A DNA stretch of 64,000 bases. Origin: Pandoraea horticolens (GTDB lineage: Bacteria > Pseudomonadota > Gammaproteobacteria > Burkholderiales > Burkholderiaceae). Shown here one piece after another: positions 36,180-44,753 of the stretch. The notes under the pieces are model-generated. The model searched no databases, had not been told where the DNA came from, and saw nothing but the letters and a program-made list of their open reading frames with translations. Every line of letters starts with the position of its first letter. The stretch's first letter is position 1. The stretch spans positions 62,001 through 126,000 of the forward strand of contig NZ_CABPSM010000005.1 in the NCBI RefSeq assembly GCF_902459555.1, in the 5' to 3' direction. A program made the translations under genes and the position numbers.

Positions 36180-37121
36180 ATGGATCCGGAAAAAATTGAA
36201 GGCCTCTGGACGCACCTTCACTGGCTGACGGTGCTCGCCGAACAGGGCAGCTTTACAGCGGCCGCAGCCCGTCTGGGCGTGAGCAAAGCGGCGATGAGTC
36301 AGCGCATCGCGGAACTGGAGCGCGCCGCAGGCGTGTCGCTTGTGCAGCGCACCACGCGCAGTGTCCGTTTTACGGAGGCGGGACAACAACTCGTCGACGA
36401 CACACGAGGCCAGTACGAACACATCGCGACCAGTTTTTCGAATGTGAGGGATCAGGCCGGCGTGGCGAGAGGATTGATTCGCGTCACGATACCGGTGGCG
36501 CTCGGGCGGCAGCAGGTGATTCCAAGACTGTCGCAGTTCCTGCGCGCGCACCCCGAGGTTCGCGTGCAGCTCGACCTGTCGGACAGATTGAGTTCGATCG
36601 CCACGGAGGGCTTCGATCTCGCCATCCGGCACAGTACGAACGCGCCCGAGACCCACGTGGCCTGGAAGCTGTGCGACACACGTTCGCTCATCGTCGCCAC
36701 GCGCGCGTATTTGAAGCGTCGCGGCACGCCCGCCTCGCCCTGGGATCTGACGGCGCACGATTGTCTCTCCTATCCGCGAGCGCAATCGGCGAACACGTGG
36801 TCGTTTGAACCGAATACGAGCCGCAAATCGGCCGCGAGCCCTGTCACGGTAAATATCAGTGGCCCGGTGGCGGCGAACAACAGCGAAGCACTGCGCGATG
36901 CCGCGCTGGACGATCTGGGTATCGCGCTGCTGCCCGATTTCACGGCACAGGCTGCCGTTCGCGCCGGCAAGCTGATCGTGCTGTTGCCCGAATGGCGTCC
37001 GGTCGGCGCATTCGCCGAGAGAATCTATGTGGTGCGCCCGTATGCCTCCCATGTGCCACGAGCCGTCAAATTTTTCGTCGATTATCTGCGCGGCGCGTTT
37101 ACCGACGGATTTCCCTGCTAG
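36180..37121 (+). CDS. LysR family transcriptional regulator
   Basis: A 313-residue regulator. The winged helix-turn-helix is at residues 12-70 (FTAAAARLGVSKAAMSQRIAELERAAG, QRTTRSVRFTEAG). The effector-binding domain follows (IRVTIPVALGRQQVIPRL...). It is of the CrgA/AaeR-like group that has FDLAIR in the ligand domain. TTG codons open the frame further upstream, but the ATG at 36180 matches the family start. It is divergent from mmsA and probably regulates it. Confidence 0.9.
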   Translation: MDPEKIEGLWTHLHWLTVLAEQGSFTAAAARLGVSKAAMSQRIAELERAAGVSLVQRTTRSVRFTEAGQQLVDDTRGQYEHIATSFSNVRDQAGVARGLIRVTIPVALGRQQVIPRLSQFLRAHPEVRVQLDLSDRLSSIATEGFDLAIRHSTNAPETHVAWKLCDTRSLIVATRAYLKRRGTPASPWDLTAHDCLSYPRAQSANTWSFEPNTSRKSAASPVTVNISGPVAANNSEALRDAALDDLGIALLPDFTAQAAVRAGKLIVLLPEWRPVGAFAERIYVVRPYASHVPRAVKFFVDYLRGAFTDGFPC

Positions 37122-37253
37122 GTGTCGCGATCCTGCGCGACGTAGGCGTTAGCGGCGCCGAACGATTCGACGAAGCCTTCGGTGGCATACTGACGGCTAA
37201 GTTCGACATCCATCCACCTATCCAGTAAAGCCCGGCAAGATTTGGGTGTCCCC

Positions 37254-37886
37254 ATGAAACTCACCCCTCGCGATCTCGAGCAAATCAGTACCGGGACGTT
37301 GCAGCACTACAACGCCAATGCCGAAGACTTCCGGGAAGGCACGCGCGATCATGACGTCACGCAGAACATTGCGGCGCTGTTACGTCATATCGACGTAACG
37401 CCGCCTTTCACGATTCTCGATTTTGGATGTGGCCCCGGCAGAGATCTCAAGGCGTTCACGGCACTGGGACATCACACAATCGGTCTCGACGGCGCCGAAC
37501 GCTTCGTCGCAATGGCGCTCGACGCAACCGGTTGCGAGGTCTGGCATCAGGACTTTCTGCACCTCGATTTACCGGACGCACGCTTTGACGGCATTTTCGC
37601 CAACGCCGTGCTATTCCATGTCCCGAGTCAGGATCTGCCGCGCGTGCTGCGGCAATTGCACGCAACGCTCAAGCCCGGTGGGGTGCTATTCAGTTCCAAC
37701 CCGCGCGGCGCAAATCAGGAAGGCTGGCATCACGGCCGCTACGGCACGTTCCATGATCTGGAATCATGGCGTCGATATATGACGAATGCCGGCTTCGTCG
37801 AACTCGAACACTATTACCGCCCCGACGGCTTGCCGCGGGAGCAGCAGCCCTGGCTCGCGAGCGTGTGGCGCAAACCGGCCATCTGA
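37254..37886 (+). CDS. Class I SAM-dependent methyltransferase
   Basis: Methyltransferase of 210 residues. The SAM-binding motif I is ILDFGCGPGRDLKAF (about 54-68), with acidic motif II at GLDGAERFV and motif IV at FDGIFANAVLFHV. The C-terminal part resembles the UbiE/Methyltransf_11 type. The substrate cannot be told. The frame opens at a TTG four codons earlier, but the ATG at 37254 is more likely. Neighbours offer no clue to function. Confidence 0.85.
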   Translation: MKLTPRDLEQISTGTLQHYNANAEDFREGTRDHDVTQNIAALLRHIDVTPPFTILDFGCGPGRDLKAFTALGHHTIGLDGAERFVAMALDATGCEVWHQDFLHLDLPDARFDGIFANAVLFHVPSQDLPRVLRQLHATLKPGGVLFSSNPRGANQEGWHHGRYGTFHDLESWRRYMTNAGFVELEHYYRPDGLPREQQPWLASVWRKPAI

Positions 37887-37966
37887 ACCGACGACGGATT
37901 TCGTCGCCACGCCCCCACCCGAACAAGTGACCGGTTGGCACGATACCGGGCACCTTGGAGATTTGC

Positions 37967-38770
37967 ATGGCTACTCACGACACGCTGCATCCGCTACGCC
38001 CGTTCCTGAAAAACTGGGTTTGGGAGCATGGCCGAATCGGCACTCGCTATCTGGATTGCGTCGATGGCGAAATCAAGTTCGACGAAGGCAAGAAGTCGCA
38101 CTTTGCGGCCGAAGATTATGTGTACGTGCCCCTGGGCGAGAACGCTGTCGACGATCCGTCCGTGGATGGCCCCGCGATTCAGGAAGCGGGGCTTGCCCGT
38201 TTTCTGAAAGCCGCGCAGTTGGGCAAGCCGGAGGAAGCGGGATCAGTCGCCGAAGTTCAGCGGGCCGTTGCCGATTGCCTGGAACTGGGACTGTTCAGCG
38301 CTTATCAGGGAGCCGCCCGTGAGGCCCTTGCCCGCTACGCGCAAGAGCCGATGTTCGAGGATGAAATCCGCGCGGCGGTCGTGGACGATATCCGGCGCGT
38401 CTATGTGGGCATGCGGGCGCAACTGGCGCTATACGATTTCAGTGTGCTTTACGGCCTGCCCACACCGCTGCTCATCGGCGACGCGCCTTTCATCGACTGG
38501 CGCGCGCTCCCCAGCCCCGCCCTCCCCCTCGTATCGTTTCCGCTGGGTCCGCACTGCCTGCTCGTGGGCGCGCCGTCCGGCAGGAAAAGCAAAATCGGGC
38601 CGGTGGTCTGGAAAGCCGCCGCCGCGATGGGGCCGTTGAAGGACCACAATCGCCACGTCGTGGAGCAAGCACGCTTGTGGCTAGTGGCCACCACCGACGA
38701 TCAATTGGCCGCCGTGCAAAGCCGCTTTGCTGCGCCGGAGAATTCCGGTCCCGAGGCTGCGAAGCCCTGA
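37967..38770 (+). CDS. Hypothetical protein
   Basis: A 267-residue soluble protein I cannot assign with confidence. No signal peptide or membrane segment is seen. The C-terminal half (LYDFSVLYGLPTPLLIGDAP, then PLVSFPLGPHCLLVGAPSG) vaguely recalls DUF4238-like proteins, in which a surface with potential nuclease-like residues is followed by a PLSP-type strand, but the N-terminal HHYIP hallmark of that family is absent. GGAG lies six bases before the ATG. It begins 80 bases after the methyltransferase stop. Confidence 0.6.
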   Translation: MATHDTLHPLRPFLKNWVWEHGRIGTRYLDCVDGEIKFDEGKKSHFAAEDYVYVPLGENAVDDPSVDGPAIQEAGLARFLKAAQLGKPEEAGSVAEVQRAVADCLELGLFSAYQGAAREALARYAQEPMFEDEIRAAVVDDIRRVYVGMRAQLALYDFSVLYGLPTPLLIGDAPFIDWRALPSPALPLVSFPLGPHCLLVGAPSGRKSKIGPVVWKAAAAMGPLKDHNRHVVEQARLWLVATTDDQLAAVQSRFAAPENSGPEAAKP

Positions 38771-38845
38771 CGGAACGGCGTAGCGGGCATGCCGTTCGGT
38801 GTTCCGGCGCGCGCTATGGCAACACTGGTGTCGAGCGACGTCCGA

Positions 38846-39241
38846 TTACCGGTGAATGCAAGACACGTCGCCTTCCTGACACGTATTCACGGCGCTCAGC
38901 CGCTTGGTCTGCGCCTGTGTCAATTCGTCGACACAGGACGCATACATTGCCGCATGCACGCTGCCACCAGCCGTGCCAATCGTCTCGAATGCACACTGGG
39001 CGTCGCGCCAGGCAATCCAGGCACGCTGCGATCGCTGCAACGCCACCTTGCCTTCGGGGCTGACCTTCTGATTGAGCGACCGATAGACGTCATTGAGCTG
39101 CTTGTCCGATGCCGCGAGCGCCTTGCCGGCGCACTGATTCATCGTCGTCTGGTCCGTCGGATTGTCGCAGGGCGAAGCCGCCTGCGCGGCCGCATTGAAC
39201 GTCAAAACGGCCAGCGCCGCACCCCATCGAATGGCTTGCAT
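38846..39241 (-). CDS. LprI-like (DUF1311) secreted protein, lysozyme-inhibitor type
   Basis: Exported protein of 131 residues. A signal peptide (MQAIRWGAALAVLTFNAAAQAAS) is followed by the LprI domain with CDNPTDQTTMNQCAGKALAAS, KQLNDVYRSL and RAWIAWRDAQCAFE, where pairs of Cys probably form disulfides. Mycobacterial LprI inhibits lysozyme, but many DUF1311 proteins have no tested role. The ATG at 39241 follows GGGAG; a longer frame upstream has no support. Confidence 0.88.
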   Translation of the reverse strand: MQAIRWGAALAVLTFNAAAQAASPCDNPTDQTTMNQCAGKALAASDKQLNDVYRSLNQKVSPEGKVALQRSQRAWIAWRDAQCAFETIGTAGGSVHAAMYASCVDELTQAQTKRLSAVNTCQEGDVSCIHR

Positions 39242-39502
39242 ACAGTCTCCCGGAAGTCGGATGCACATAGGAAAGTGCCACATCCTAGCCGCCCCGGTAT
39301 TGCCGGGCTTTGCAAAACTGCCGCACTTACGCCATGCCGGCATAAGACGTACCTCGCGGGCGCACAACGGCGAGGCGACTTCGGTCGGCCGCCGCCGCGC
39401 GAACTGCTATGCCCGGAAGGTCGCGAATCTGTATCTATTCCCGTGCCGCTGTCGTCACTAAGATGGAGCCGTCCGTCCCTTTCCAACCGATAAAGGCTCC
39501 TC

Positions 39503-40132
39503 ATGCTCAGCATCCTCGGCAGACCGTCGTCCATCAATGTTCGCAAGGTGTTGTGGTTGTGTCATGAACTCGGCATCCCATTCGACAATGTGCCCTGGGG
39601 AGACGGCGATGCGTCGCGCAAGCTCGACGCCCCAGCGTTCGTTGCCCTCAACCCGAACAAGATGGTGCCGGTGATCGACGACGACGGCTTCGTCATGTGG
39701 GAATCCAACAGCATCCTGCGTTACCTCGCCGCCACGCGCGAACGCGCCGATCTTTACCCGATTGCGCCGCGTGAGCGCGCGCGTGTCGATCAGTGGATCG
39801 ATTGGCAAGCCTCGGACCTGAACCCGGCATGGGTGTACCCGTTCAAGGCGCTTGTTCGCCAGGCCCCCGGCTACGACGACACCCACAGGATTGCCGCCAG
39901 TGTGGTGCGATGGCGTGAACTCATGCAAGTGCTCGATCAGCAATTGCAGTCCACACAAGCGTTCGTCTGTGGCGACCGGTTCACGCTCGCGGACATCGCC
40001 ATCGGTCTGGCCGTGCATCGCTGGTTCGTCACGCCCATCGAGCATCCCCCGCTCGACGCGGTCGCGACCTATTACGAACGTCTGTCGTCCAGGGAAGGCT
40101 TTCGTCGCTATGGGCGCAACGGAACGCCCTGA
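39503..40132 (+). CDS. Glutathione S-transferase family protein
   Basis: Cytosolic GST of 209 residues. The N-terminal thioredoxin-like domain has the active-site region [14 protein letters not shown] (Ser9 or Ser10 in the catalytic position), the cis-proline [10 protein letters not shown] and the glutathione-binding [11 protein letters not shown]. The C-terminal helical domain has the N-capping box FTLADIAIG. This is the beta/theta-like bacterial type. The substrate is unknown. It is followed by IS debris. Confidence 0.9.
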   Translation: MLSILGRPSSINVRKVLWLCHELGIPFDNVPWGDGDASRKLDAPAFVALNPNKMVPVIDDDGFVMWESNSILRYLAATRERADLYPIAPRERARVDQWIDWQASDLNPAWVYPFKALVRQAPGYDDTHRIAASVVRWRELMQVLDQQLQSTQAFVCGDRFTLADIAIGLAVHRWFVTPIEHPPLDAVATYYERLSSREGFRRYGRNGTP

Positions 40133-40156
40133 CGGCACCTGCGGCGGGTTCTGCTT

Positions 40157-40350
40157 ATAAAAGCTCGAACAAGATGAGTGTCGGGGGCCGTTAACCGGCT
40201 GCGCTTCGTGCAGCCGATCGCATCGACGTCACCCAACGACTGCCTCTGATCGAGGCCATTCCGCGCATCCGTGGCAAGCGCGGGCGGCCTCTGTCAAAGC
40301 GCGTCATCGTGCAGGCCGATCGCGGTTACGACCACGACAAAGGCAGATTC
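40157..40350 (+). mobile_element. IS5-family remnant
   Basis: The left part (GCTTATAAAAGCTCGAACAAG, 40157 on) resembles the left end of the IS at 42206. The DNA then jumps to a transposase fragment with in-frame DVTQRLPLIEAIPRIRGKRG and GRPLSKRVIVQADRGYDHDK (40222-40348), the central region of IS5/IS427-type transposases. The N-terminal third and the C-terminal part are missing. The remnant butts directly against the possible NEL remnant of the LRR gene. Confidence 0.75.
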
Positions 40351-40421
40351 AACCGGTCAGCGCAGCTTACCTCCTCGCTGTGCGCTTGCCACTGGACCAC
40401 CTGGGCTTGCTCTTCATTGCT
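40351..40421 (-). pseudogene. Possible remnant of an IpaH-type NEL (novel E3 ligase) domain
   Basis: Downstream of the LRR gene stop, a different minus-strand frame reads SNEEQAQVVQWQAHSEEVSC followed by ADRLNL. This resembles the catalytic cysteine region of IpaH/SspH NEL domains (ATESCEDRVTL-type, CxD motif), with Cys encoded at 40362-40364 and Asp two residues later. The match is only about 24 residues, so this is a suggestion. It ends exactly where the IS5 remnant begins. Confidence 0.4.
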
Positions 40422-40456
40422 GAATCAGTCCCGAATCGCTTCGTGAAGCGGACACG

Positions 40457-41740
40457 CTACTTGTCGGGAGCAGCCATGGAGAAGTAGATCCGAGGCCCGC
40501 TGTACCCCAGCGCAGACGTGGTCTCACGCAGCCCCTGCAGGAAGTCAGGCGACAACGGGTTGCCATCGACATAGACCAGTCCCTTGTGCCGCATGCTCAA
40601 TGCGCTTGGCGGCAGGTGGACCAACTGATTGTTACGGACGTCAAGCATTGTGAGGCCCGCAGGCAATTCCGGCAGCCAGCGCAGGCGGTTTTCATACACG
40701 CTGAGGTAAGCGAGTCCCGCAGGCAAGGGCGGCAGCTCGGTCAACTGGTTGCGATACGCGGCGAGCTCTGTGAGAGCGGCGGGCAGGGCCGGGAGCCGAC
40801 GCAGTTGGTTATCACTGACGTGGAGCATCCTGATGCGGGAGGGCAATTCCGGCAGTTCGACGAGGTGGTTGGCAGTGACGTCAAGTATCTCGAGCCTCGG
40901 AGGCAAGGCCGGTAGCACCGTCAACCGGTTGGTGCTTACGTCAAGGCTCTTGAGGCCCGTGGGTAATTCCGGCAGGTGGGTGAGTTTATTGACGCTTACA
41001 TCAAGCGTCTTAAGGCCAGAGGGCAAGGCTGGCAGCTCAGTCAATCCATTGCCGCTTACGTTAAGCGCCGTGAGACCCGCGGGCAATTCCGGCAGGCTTT
41101 CCAACCTTAATCCACGCAAATCCAGTTTGCCATCTGCCATGTTGAGGATGAGGTCCTTCACACGCGCTCGGTAATTCATAGCCCACCCCGGCGGCATAAG
41201 GGCTACCCATGCGCATAAGGCAGACCGGTAGAGCTCGTCGACGCCACTGCCTTGCCCCTCTTGCCGCTCAGGCATGTTCCCGATCAGTTCGCTTAGGAGC
41301 TTGCTCGCGTCAACTTGAGTCTCCAACGTGGCGAGTACATCACGAGCGAGCTGAACATACGCGGGTGAGGGTTCGGTGGAGTGGCTACCGCGCGAATTTT
41401 CCGAGCAAAGGCTTACGAGAGCGTCAACCAATGCCTCAGCGTCTACACCTTCGCGGCACGAGCGCGCTAGGTGCTGCGTCAGGTCCCGGCACACCGACTT
41501 GATGTCGGCACCGCCCGTCTGGCCGAACTGGCGATGGGTCCAGGCAAGTGCGGCTAATAACGCCGTGCAGCGCCGTTCATGACCCGGATCGTCGCGTTGG
41601 CCCATATACTCAAGCACCAGCCTTTTCGCTTCATTGACTTGCCGGGGCGAGCAGGGCGTCGCGTTTAACAGCTGAGCTAGCGAAGGTGATCCGGTGTGCG
41701 TGATCGGCATCATGGGTGGAATGACAGTGGAGCGCAGCAT
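40457..41740 (-). CDS. IpaH/SspH/SlrP-like leucine-rich-repeat protein, truncated before the NEL domain
   Basis: A 427-residue candidate type III effector. Residues 1-200 are a helical N-terminal region I cannot assign. From 205 to about 385 there are nine LRRs, eight of them exactly 20 residues long with the bacterial LPX consensus (for example LTALNVSGNGLTELPALPSG). The C-terminal cap GNPLSPDFLQGL...GYSGPRIYFSM (392-422) is almost the same as the cap joining LRRs to the E3 ligase domain in SlrP, SspH and IpaH. The chain stops five residues later, where those proteins continue for about 300 more. Either it is an LRR-only (YopM-like) effector or a broken IpaH-type gene; nearby IS debris favours the second. 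No signal peptide. The start codon is uncertain (an ATG pair at codons 10-11 is an alternative). Confidence 0.8.
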   Translation of the reverse strand: MLRSTVIPPMMPITHTGSPSLAQLLNATPCSPRQVNEAKRLVLEYMGQRDDPGHERRCTALLAALAWTHRQFGQTGGADIKSVCRDLTQHLARSCREGVDAEALVDALVSLCSENSRGSHSTEPSPAYVQLARDVLATLETQVDASKLLSELIGNMPERQEGQGSGVDELYRSALCAWVALMPPGWAMNYRARVKDLILNMADGKLDLRGLRLESLPELPAGLTALNVSGNGLTELPALPSGLKTLDVSVNKLTHLPELPTGLKSLDVSTNRLTVLPALPPRLEILDVTANHLVELPELPSRIRMLHVSDNQLRRLPALPAALTELAAYRNQLTELPPLPAGLAYLSVYENRLRWLPELPAGLTMLDVRNNQLVHLPPSALSMRHKGLVYVDGNPLSPDFLQGLRETTSALGYSGPRIYFSMAAPDK

Positions 41741-41989
41741 CGCCGCTGAGGTTTCCCAACGGTTCTGCTCTGCTTGAAGCAGGTCGCTCTGGCATCGTTT
41801 CTACGTTGTCAGCAGCCAGCTTCGCTTGTGCGACGGGATGCCAGCGTACAGCCATCATCCGTTGGATAGGCGAATGTTGGAGGATGAACCGCATGGGCGG
41901 CTATCAAAAAACGAGCATCGGGGCGCCACCACGCTGGAAGTCGTGTACGTCTCTGCCAGGAGATGGAGCCTATGAGCAAGCAAACCAAG

Positions 41990-42215
41990 CCTGAAAGTCT
42001 TTGTGGATCAGCATCGCGACATGTTCCGGGTCGAGCCGATCTGCAAGGTCTTGCGGATTGCCCCGTCGGGCTATCGGCACCATGCCGCGCAGCTTCGCGA
42101 TTACCACCGGCTGATGGAACCCCTCGGCTATATCCCGCCCGCCGAAGCTGAGGCAAGCTACTATCGGCAACTTCAAATGCCTGCCACCGAACCGCTGTTC
42201 ACTTATAAGCTCTAA
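41990..42215 (+). mobile_element. IS3-family transposase (OrfB) remnant
   Basis: The frame reads KVFVDQHRDMFRVEPICKVL and IAPSGYRHHAAQLRD, the start of IS3/IS51-type OrfB. It then joins directly to YHRLMEPLGYIPPAEAEASY and YRQLQMPATEP, the normal C-terminus of the same family. The integrase core in between is deleted in frame. The IS5-type element is inserted at its right end. Confidence 0.82.
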
Positions 42216-42920
42216 CAAAATGAAGTTATAGGGCTGTTAACTTCCAGCGATTTTTGTTAGCTTTTGCGTTGTTTTTCCCACGCAAAGGACATGGCCGAGC
42301 CAATACTCGACGACGATCTGTGGGCGCTCATTGAACCCCTGCTGCCACCGCCCAACCCCCAGCGCTTCCGCCATCCCGGGCGCAAGACGCTGGACGATCG
42401 GGCAGTGCTCACCGGCATCCTCTTCGTGCTGCAGTCCGGTATTCCCTGGGAGATGCTGCCCAAGGAAATGGGCTGCGGCTCCGGGATGAGCTGCTGGCGA
42501 CGGTTGCACGCGTGGCAGCATGCCGGTGTTTGGGAGCATCTGCACGAAGTGCTGTTAGCCAAATTGCGTGCGGCCGAGCGCATCGATTGGTCGCGTGTCG
42601 TCGTCGATTCCTCGTCCATCCGTGAGGTCGGGTCAAAAACAGGCCCCACCCCCACCGATCGCGGCTACGACCACGACAAGTACCGCAAACCGCTTCACGC
42701 CGCTGGCATCGCCACCGAAATTGCGCGTCGCGGCGAGCCACATGGCAGCGGCCTCGGCAAAACCCGATGGGTCGGCGAGCGCACCTTCGCCTGGCTACAC
42801 AACTTCAGGCGCTTGCGCGTTCGCTTCGTGCGCCTTGCCATCGTTCACGAAGCCTTTATGAAAATCGCCTGCTGCATCATCTGCTGGCGCAATCTTCAAA
42901 ATTCATTTTGTTAGAGTCTC
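42206..42920 (+). mobile_element. IS5-family insertion sequence with internal deletion
   Basis: Perfect 15-bp terminal inverted repeats CTCTAACAAAATGAA lie at 42210-42224 and, inverted, at 42902-42916. TTA occurs just outside each end (42203-42205 and 42921-42923) and may be the target duplication; the right TTA is also the stop codon of tauR. The element is about 710 bases, shorter than usual IS5/IS427 elements because about 150 bases of the transposase gene are missing. Confidence 0.8.
42291..42914 (+). CDS. IS5-family transposase, internally deleted
   Basis: The 207-residue product begins with the usual MAEPILDDDLW and includes RVVVDSSSI (Asp106), TDRGYDHDKYR (Asp123) and GERTFAWLHNFRRLR (Glu163), so all three DDE positions remain. 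Relatives have about 45-50 residues between TPTDR and ADRGYD (ending NDVTQLLPL...); here the two are fused in frame, probably by recombination between CCGATCGC repeats. The insertion-domain-like segment is lost, so activity is doubtful. A TTG nine codons upstream is an alternative start. Confidence 0.8.
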   Translation: MAEPILDDDLWALIEPLLPPPNPQRFRHPGRKTLDDRAVLTGILFVLQSGIPWEMLPKEMGCGSGMSCWRRLHAWQHAGVWEHLHEVLLAKLRAAERIDWSRVVVDSSSIREVGSKTGPTPTDRGYDHDKYRKPLHAAGIATEIARRGEPHGSGLGKTRWVGERTFAWLHNFRRLRVRFVRLAIVHEAFMKIACCIICWRNLQNSFC

Positions 42921-44459
42921 TTAGTCCGCCGCCAACGTCTCGCGCAACACCTCGGCCAGCGCAATAATGCCCGCCTCGATATGCTCGAGCCGTATCGAGG
43001 AAAAGCCCAGCCGGAACATGTTGCGCGGCGGCGCATCGCCCATGAAGAACACGTCGCCCGGCTCGATCAGAATGCCGCGCGACTTCGCGCGCGTCGCCAG
43101 CACGTTCGCGTTCAGCGTCTCCGGCCCCCGCACCCAGCACGACGCCCCGCCCTTCACCTGCACGAACGACACTTCCGGCATATGCGTGGCGAGCGCCACA
43201 CTCAGCACTTCTGCGCGATGGGCGTAGGTGTCCGCCAGCCGGCGCAGCAACGCGTCGTGATGGCCCAGCGCGAGGAACATCGAGAACGAGCGCTGAATGA
43301 ACGCCGAAGGATGGCGAATCATCAAACGCCGCAGCGCACGCAACTCGGCCACCAACGCCGCAGGCGCGACGATGTACCCCAGCCGTAAGCCGGGCGCAAA
43401 CGATTTGGACAAACTCCCGATATAGATCACCCGGTCGCTGCGATCCAGGCTCTTGAGCGCCGGAATCGGGATGTCCGAATAGCTGTTCTCGCTCTCGTAA
43501 TCGTCTTCGATGAGCACGAAGTCCTCGGCTTCTGCGCGACGCAGCAACGCTTCGCGATGGGCGAGCGGCATCGTGGTGGTCGTCGGACACTGATGCGAGG
43601 GGGTGACGTACACGTAGTCGCATTGCGACAGCCGGTCGTCGACGGGCACCCCATGTTCGTCGACAGGCAGGCCGACCAGCTTTGGCGTTCGCATCGCGAA
43701 GATGTTGCGCGCATCCGGATAGCCGGGATCTTCGATCCCCACCGTCGTGCGCGCCCCGACGAGCAAATCCGCCAGCAGATAGAGCGCCTGTTGTGCGCCG
43801 TTGGTGAGTACGATCTCGTCGGCGTCGGCCCACACGCCACGTCGTGGCAGCACGCGAGTGCGGATCTGCTGGATGAGCGTCTCGTCGTCGCGGGCGATCA
43901 TGTCCGGTGCCCAGTCACGAATCTCCATGACGGTGAGCGCCTTATGGCAGCACTCGCGCCAGTCGGCCGTCGGGAACATCGTCGGATCGAACTGACCGTA
44001 GATGAACGGGTACTGGTACTGCTGCCAGTCGATGGGCTTCACGATGTTGCGCTGCCCCGATGGGCGCACCACGTAGCGGCCTTCCCAGTCCGGGGTCGAC
44101 GGGGCGAGTGGCGCGATGGTGCCAGCCGCCGGCACCGGCGCTGGGGCGCGTACGGGCGCGCTCTGCGACCCGACGCGCGGCGCGAGGATGTCGCCGTTGA
44201 CGAAGTATCCGCGCCGCTCGCGTGCGATCAGATATCCCTCGTCGACCAGTTGCTGATAGGCCAGCACCACCGTGTTGCGCGCCACGCCAAGCCCTTCGGC
44301 CAACTCGCGCGACGAAGGCACGGCAGCACCGCGCATCAACCGCTCGTCCAGAATCGCCGACACCAGCATCTGGCGAATCTGGCTCTGCAACCCCATGCCA
44401 GCGCGCGCCGACATCAAAAACAACTGGTTCCACATCGCCGCAGAAATCCGGCTCGACAT
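42921..44459 (-). CDS. tauR: MocR-type regulator of taurine catabolism
   Basis: Chimeric regulator of 512 residues: an N-terminal GntR winged helix (about 25-90, AVPSSRELAEGLGVARNTVVLAYQQLVDEG) fused to a class I aminotransferase domain (about 140-510) with the PLP lysine Lys352 in GSLSKSFAPGLRLGY. TauR of Rhodobacter is of this type and activates taurine genes. Here the gene is divergent from tauABC, which supports the name. The TAA stop coincides with the right flank of the IS5-family element, so the IS landed at or right beside the last codon without shortening the protein. Confidence 0.88.
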   Translation of the reverse strand: MSSRISAAMWNQLFLMSARAGMGLQSQIRQMLVSAILDERLMRGAAVPSSRELAEGLGVARNTVVLAYQQLVDEGYLIARERRGYFVNGDILAPRVGSQSAPVRAPAPVPAAGTIAPLAPSTPDWEGRYVVRPSGQRNIVKPIDWQQYQYPFIYGQFDPTMFPTADWRECCHKALTVMEIRDWAPDMIARDDETLIQQIRTRVLPRRGVWADADEIVLTNGAQQALYLLADLLVGARTTVGIEDPGYPDARNIFAMRTPKLVGLPVDEHGVPVDDRLSQCDYVYVTPSHQCPTTTTMPLAHREALLRRAEAEDFVLIEDDYESENSYSDIPIPALKSLDRSDRVIYIGSLSKSFAPGLRLGYIVAPAALVAELRALRRLMIRHPSAFIQRSFSMFLALGHHDALLRRLADTYAHRAEVLSVALATHMPEVSFVQVKGGASCWVRGPETLNANVLATRAKSRGILIEPGDVFFMGDAPPRNMFRLGFSSIRLEHIEAGIIALAEVLRETLAAD

Positions 44460-44610
44460 CGCGCCCTCTCTTCATGTCACTTCCAGAACGTCAATTATTA
44501 CTCATGAGAAGGTGACGTTAATTCCGAATTCGGGTTTATCCGCAGTCGCGCGGAATCCGGTCGAATTCCAGCATCCATGCGGCTTACGAGCCGATTTCTC
44601 GCCATCTGGA

Positions 44611-44641
44611 CCAGTTGGCATCATCAAATACGGCCAACTGG
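44611..44641. promoter_or_regulatory. Inverted repeat CCAGTTGGC-N13-GCCAACTGG in the tauR-tauA region
   Basis: Perfect 9-base arms (44611-44619 and 44633-44641) spaced by 13 bases, about 115 bases before tauA. A second, weaker dyad AACGTCA...TGACGTT lies around 44486-44519, close to the tauR start. Either may be the TauR binding region; MocR operators are often direct or inverted repeats spaced by one to two helical turns. Binding is inferred. Confidence 0.45.
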
Positions 44642-44753
44642 CTCTAACGAACAAAAATACGGGCAGCAATGATGCAGTCACTTGACGCCGATTCGTCACC
44701 ACCGTTGCGTCAACCGAGTGTTCCACCGATAACTTCCCGATCAGAGGTGAACC

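Noticed and set aside
41741-41990. Search for a type III regulon promoter box (TTCG-N16-TTCG or PIP type) upstream of the LRR gene
   Set aside because: No correctly spaced pair was found in either orientation.
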